Below are positions 48,900 through 50,151 of a stretch of DNA of 50,151 nucleotides, in pieces. The notes beneath the pieces are model-generated. The model saw nothing but the letters and a program-made list of their open reading frames with translations. It was not told the origin of the DNA and made no database searches. Origin of the DNA: an uncultured Schlesneria sp. (GTDB taxonomy: Bacteria; Planctomycetota; Planctomycetia; Planctomycetales; Planctomycetaceae); assembly GCA_903871875.1 (NCBI GenBank), contig CAIQIR010000074.1, forward strand, positions 1-50,151, read 5' to 3'. The position numbers and the translations under genes are program-made. Every line of letters starts with the position of its first letter. The first letter of the stretch is position 1.

Positions 48900-49784
48900 A
48901 TGCTCAACCAGGTGCGGATCGCCGCGATTGCCGTAGACACTCAGCCAGGAAAGATCGCCGAGAATCTTCAGAAGATTTCCGTTTGGACGAAAAAGGCGGC
49001 CGCGGCCGGTGCGCAGTTGGTTCTATTTCAGGAACTATCGCTATCGGGATTTATTCCTAATCATCCGACAGGTGATCACGACAAGTGGCTTCGCGAAGCG
49101 CTGCAGATCGGGCGGCAAATTGCCGAACCGCTGCCGGGCCCTGCTGTCAACCAGCTCGCGAAGATCGCTGCAGAGCAGAAAGTAATGATTTCAGCCGGTC
49201 TATTCGAAGACGCGGGAAATGTTCTGTACAACACTCAGGTTCTGGTCGATGGCACCGGGCTGCTCGGGTCTTGGCGAAAGATGCACGTGCCGATGTTCGA
49301 AATGCCGTTTTACAGCGGCGGTGGCATCCCCAATGTCGTTGAAACGCCGCTCGGCCGCATTGGTGTGAACATCTGTTTTGATGCCTTGATGCCTGAATCG
49401 ACGCGGTTACTGGCGGTCAAAAATGTCGAAATCGTGCTGTTCCCCTTTGCGGCCGATCCACCTCCGGTGTCACCACAAGGCTGGGCCGACTGGGCGGGAA
49501 TTCCACTCAAGGCGCGTTGCGCAGAGAACGGCGTCTATGGGATCGCCTGTAATTACGTGGGCAAGGTGACCTGTGCTTCGGTCAGCCAGTTTTTTCCAGG
49601 CGGAGGAATGATGGTTGACCCTCGAGGGCAAAACATCGCCAACTGGACGGCCGCCAGCGGAGAACCGGGAATGCTGATCGGCGACCTTTCGGCGGATGTT
49701 CTTCGGGAAGCCCGGGCCGAGCCAGAGTATCTGTACCGGTTCCGTCGCCCTGAACTTTACGGTTCTCTCGCCAGCATCAAATAA
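48900..49784 (+). CDS. Carbon-nitrogen hydrolase (nitrilase family amidase)
   Basis: 294 residues with AAAAGG ahead of the ATG. The catalytic triad of the nitrilase superfamily is visible: Glu45 in LFQELSLSGF, Lys127 in SWRKMHVPM and Cys159 in GVNICFDALMPE. A further conserved region is GWADWAGIPLKARCAENGVY. Members hydrolyse amides, carbamoyl groups or N-acyl groups in the cytoplasm; the class (for example carbamoylputrescine amidase or omega-amidase) cannot be told here. It follows the MlrC-like gene, so both may process the same amide-containing compounds. Confidence 0.9.
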   Translation: MLNQVRIAAIAVDTQPGKIAENLQKISVWTKKAAAAGAQLVLFQELSLSGFIPNHPTGDHDKWLREALQIGRQIAEPLPGPAVNQLAKIAAEQKVMISAGLFEDAGNVLYNTQVLVDGTGLLGSWRKMHVPMFEMPFYSGGGIPNVVETPLGRIGVNICFDALMPESTRLLAVKNVEIVLFPFAADPPPVSPQGWADWAGIPLKARCAENGVYGIACNYVGKVTCASVSQFFPGGGMMVDPRGQNIANWTAASGEPGMLIGDLSADVLREARAEPEYLYRFRRPELYGSLASIK

Positions 49785-50073
49785 AACGGAATCCACGATT
49801 CGGATTGGGTATCGCCAGCCGCCTTTTGAGCAGATGTTCGAGGCGCGGATTGTGGGATATTTCTTTGTGTAAGACGCCCGGGCACCTCTCATTGTGCCGA
49901 TTATTTCGTCCACGATGTCTGTTCTTCGAGATGTTGCCGAAAATCAACAGATATTATTTTGACAAATGCGATTCATTTGTCGTACGCGATTTGACAATCA
50001 ACTCCGGTGACCTAGTACTACAGTTGGACTTTATTAGATTCGCCTTTTTCGTTATTTCTTCCGTGAGGAGGGG
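49785..50073. other. Intergenic region before the partial right-end gene
   Basis: 289 bases, A/T-rich. It holds an inverted repeat, GACAAATG (49961-49968) and CATTTGTC (49974-49981), TTGACA at 49991-49996 with TAGTAC 16 bases later, and CTAGTACTACAGTTGG (50012-50027), which may be a mobile-element end. GAGGAGG lies close to the ATG at 50074. Confidence 0.45.
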
Positions 50074-50151
50074 ATGGCGATGTCAGGGACGATTTTGCTG
50101 CGAGATTTGCACCGCTGGGAGCGGGAACTGGAGCAGACGACACAGCGCTTC
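50074..50151 (+). CDS. Start of an unidentified gene, possibly a transposase (3' end missing)
   Basis: Twenty-six codons are visible, running off the window. The ATG has a strong GAGGAGG site three bases upstream; a second in-frame ATG lies two codons later. The residues (SGTILLRDLHRWERELEQT) are a charged amphipathic helix. A similar W-E-R-E-L-E-Q opening occurs in some IS701/IS4-type transposases, and the sequence just upstream resembles an element end, but 26 residues are too few to assign. Confidence 0.5.
   Translation, partial: MAMSGTILLRDLHRWERELEQTTQRF

Overview
The window looks like chromosomal DNA of a planctomycete (Planctomycetota, probably Planctomycetales). This is inferred from gene content, not from a marker gene: an ECF sigma factor paired with a zinc-finger Ser/Thr kinase, an ammonium-transporter/sensor-kinase fusion, a DUF1573 protein next to a secretin-fold protein, ITDAGL-type leucine-rich repeats, a huge DUF4175-like coiled-coil protein, and G/C-rich third codon positions. 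No rRNA, tRNA, CRISPR array or prophage was seen. The only hint of a mobile element is at the extreme right edge.

Layout. 1-3.4 kb: 3' part of metH. 3.5-12.4 kb: a Nudix hydrolase, a large VWA membrane protein, a hotdog thioesterase, a DadA-like FAD oxidoreductase divergent from an AstE/aspartoacylase-like zinc hydrolase, an ECF sigma/anti-sigma pair overlapping by ATGA, and a secreted alpha/beta hydrolase. 12.5-15.8 kb: a second ECF sigma factor and a zinc-finger membrane Ser/Thr kinase whose upstream regions share an identical 13-bp block. 16-22 kb: a divergent-type creatininase-fold protein, a REC-HD-GYP response regulator, and immediately upstream of it in the same operon a 1276-residue Amt-PAS-HK-REC-REC-Hpt protein. 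22.3-27.2 kb: aroA and an archaeal-type phosphoglycerate mutase converging on a shared hairpin, then a polytopic membrane protein ending in a hairpin. 27.2-32 kb: an exported protein of unknown function, a KdpE-like regulator, an LRR protein, a DUF1573 protein and a secretin-fold protein. 32-37.3 kb: a nucleotidyltransferase-HD fusion, a dolichol-phosphate-mannose-synthase-like GT2, YidC and a metallophosphoesterase. 37.6-42 kb: rpoN, then the dnaX-ybaB-recR operon. 42.4-47.2 kb: the DUF4175-like protein and its small secreted neighbour. 47.3-49.8 kb: an MlrC-like M81 metallopeptidase and a nitrilase-family amidohydrolase. 50.07 kb to the end: the first 26 codons of a gene that may be a transposase.

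How the parts fit. Housekeeping blocks (metH, aroA, PGM, yidC, rpoN, dnaX-ybaB-recR) alternate with signalling blocks (two ECF units, Amt-kinase plus c-di-GMP phosphodiesterase, KdpE) and envelope proteins peculiar to the phylum. The most striking items are the Amt-hybrid kinase/HD-GYP operon (ammonium sensing wired to c-di-GMP turnover); a run of ten A residues in dnaX, where a -1 slip gives an immediate TGA and hence a gamma-like short subunit; and the repeated promoter-like motif in front of the ECF sigma factor and the kinase.
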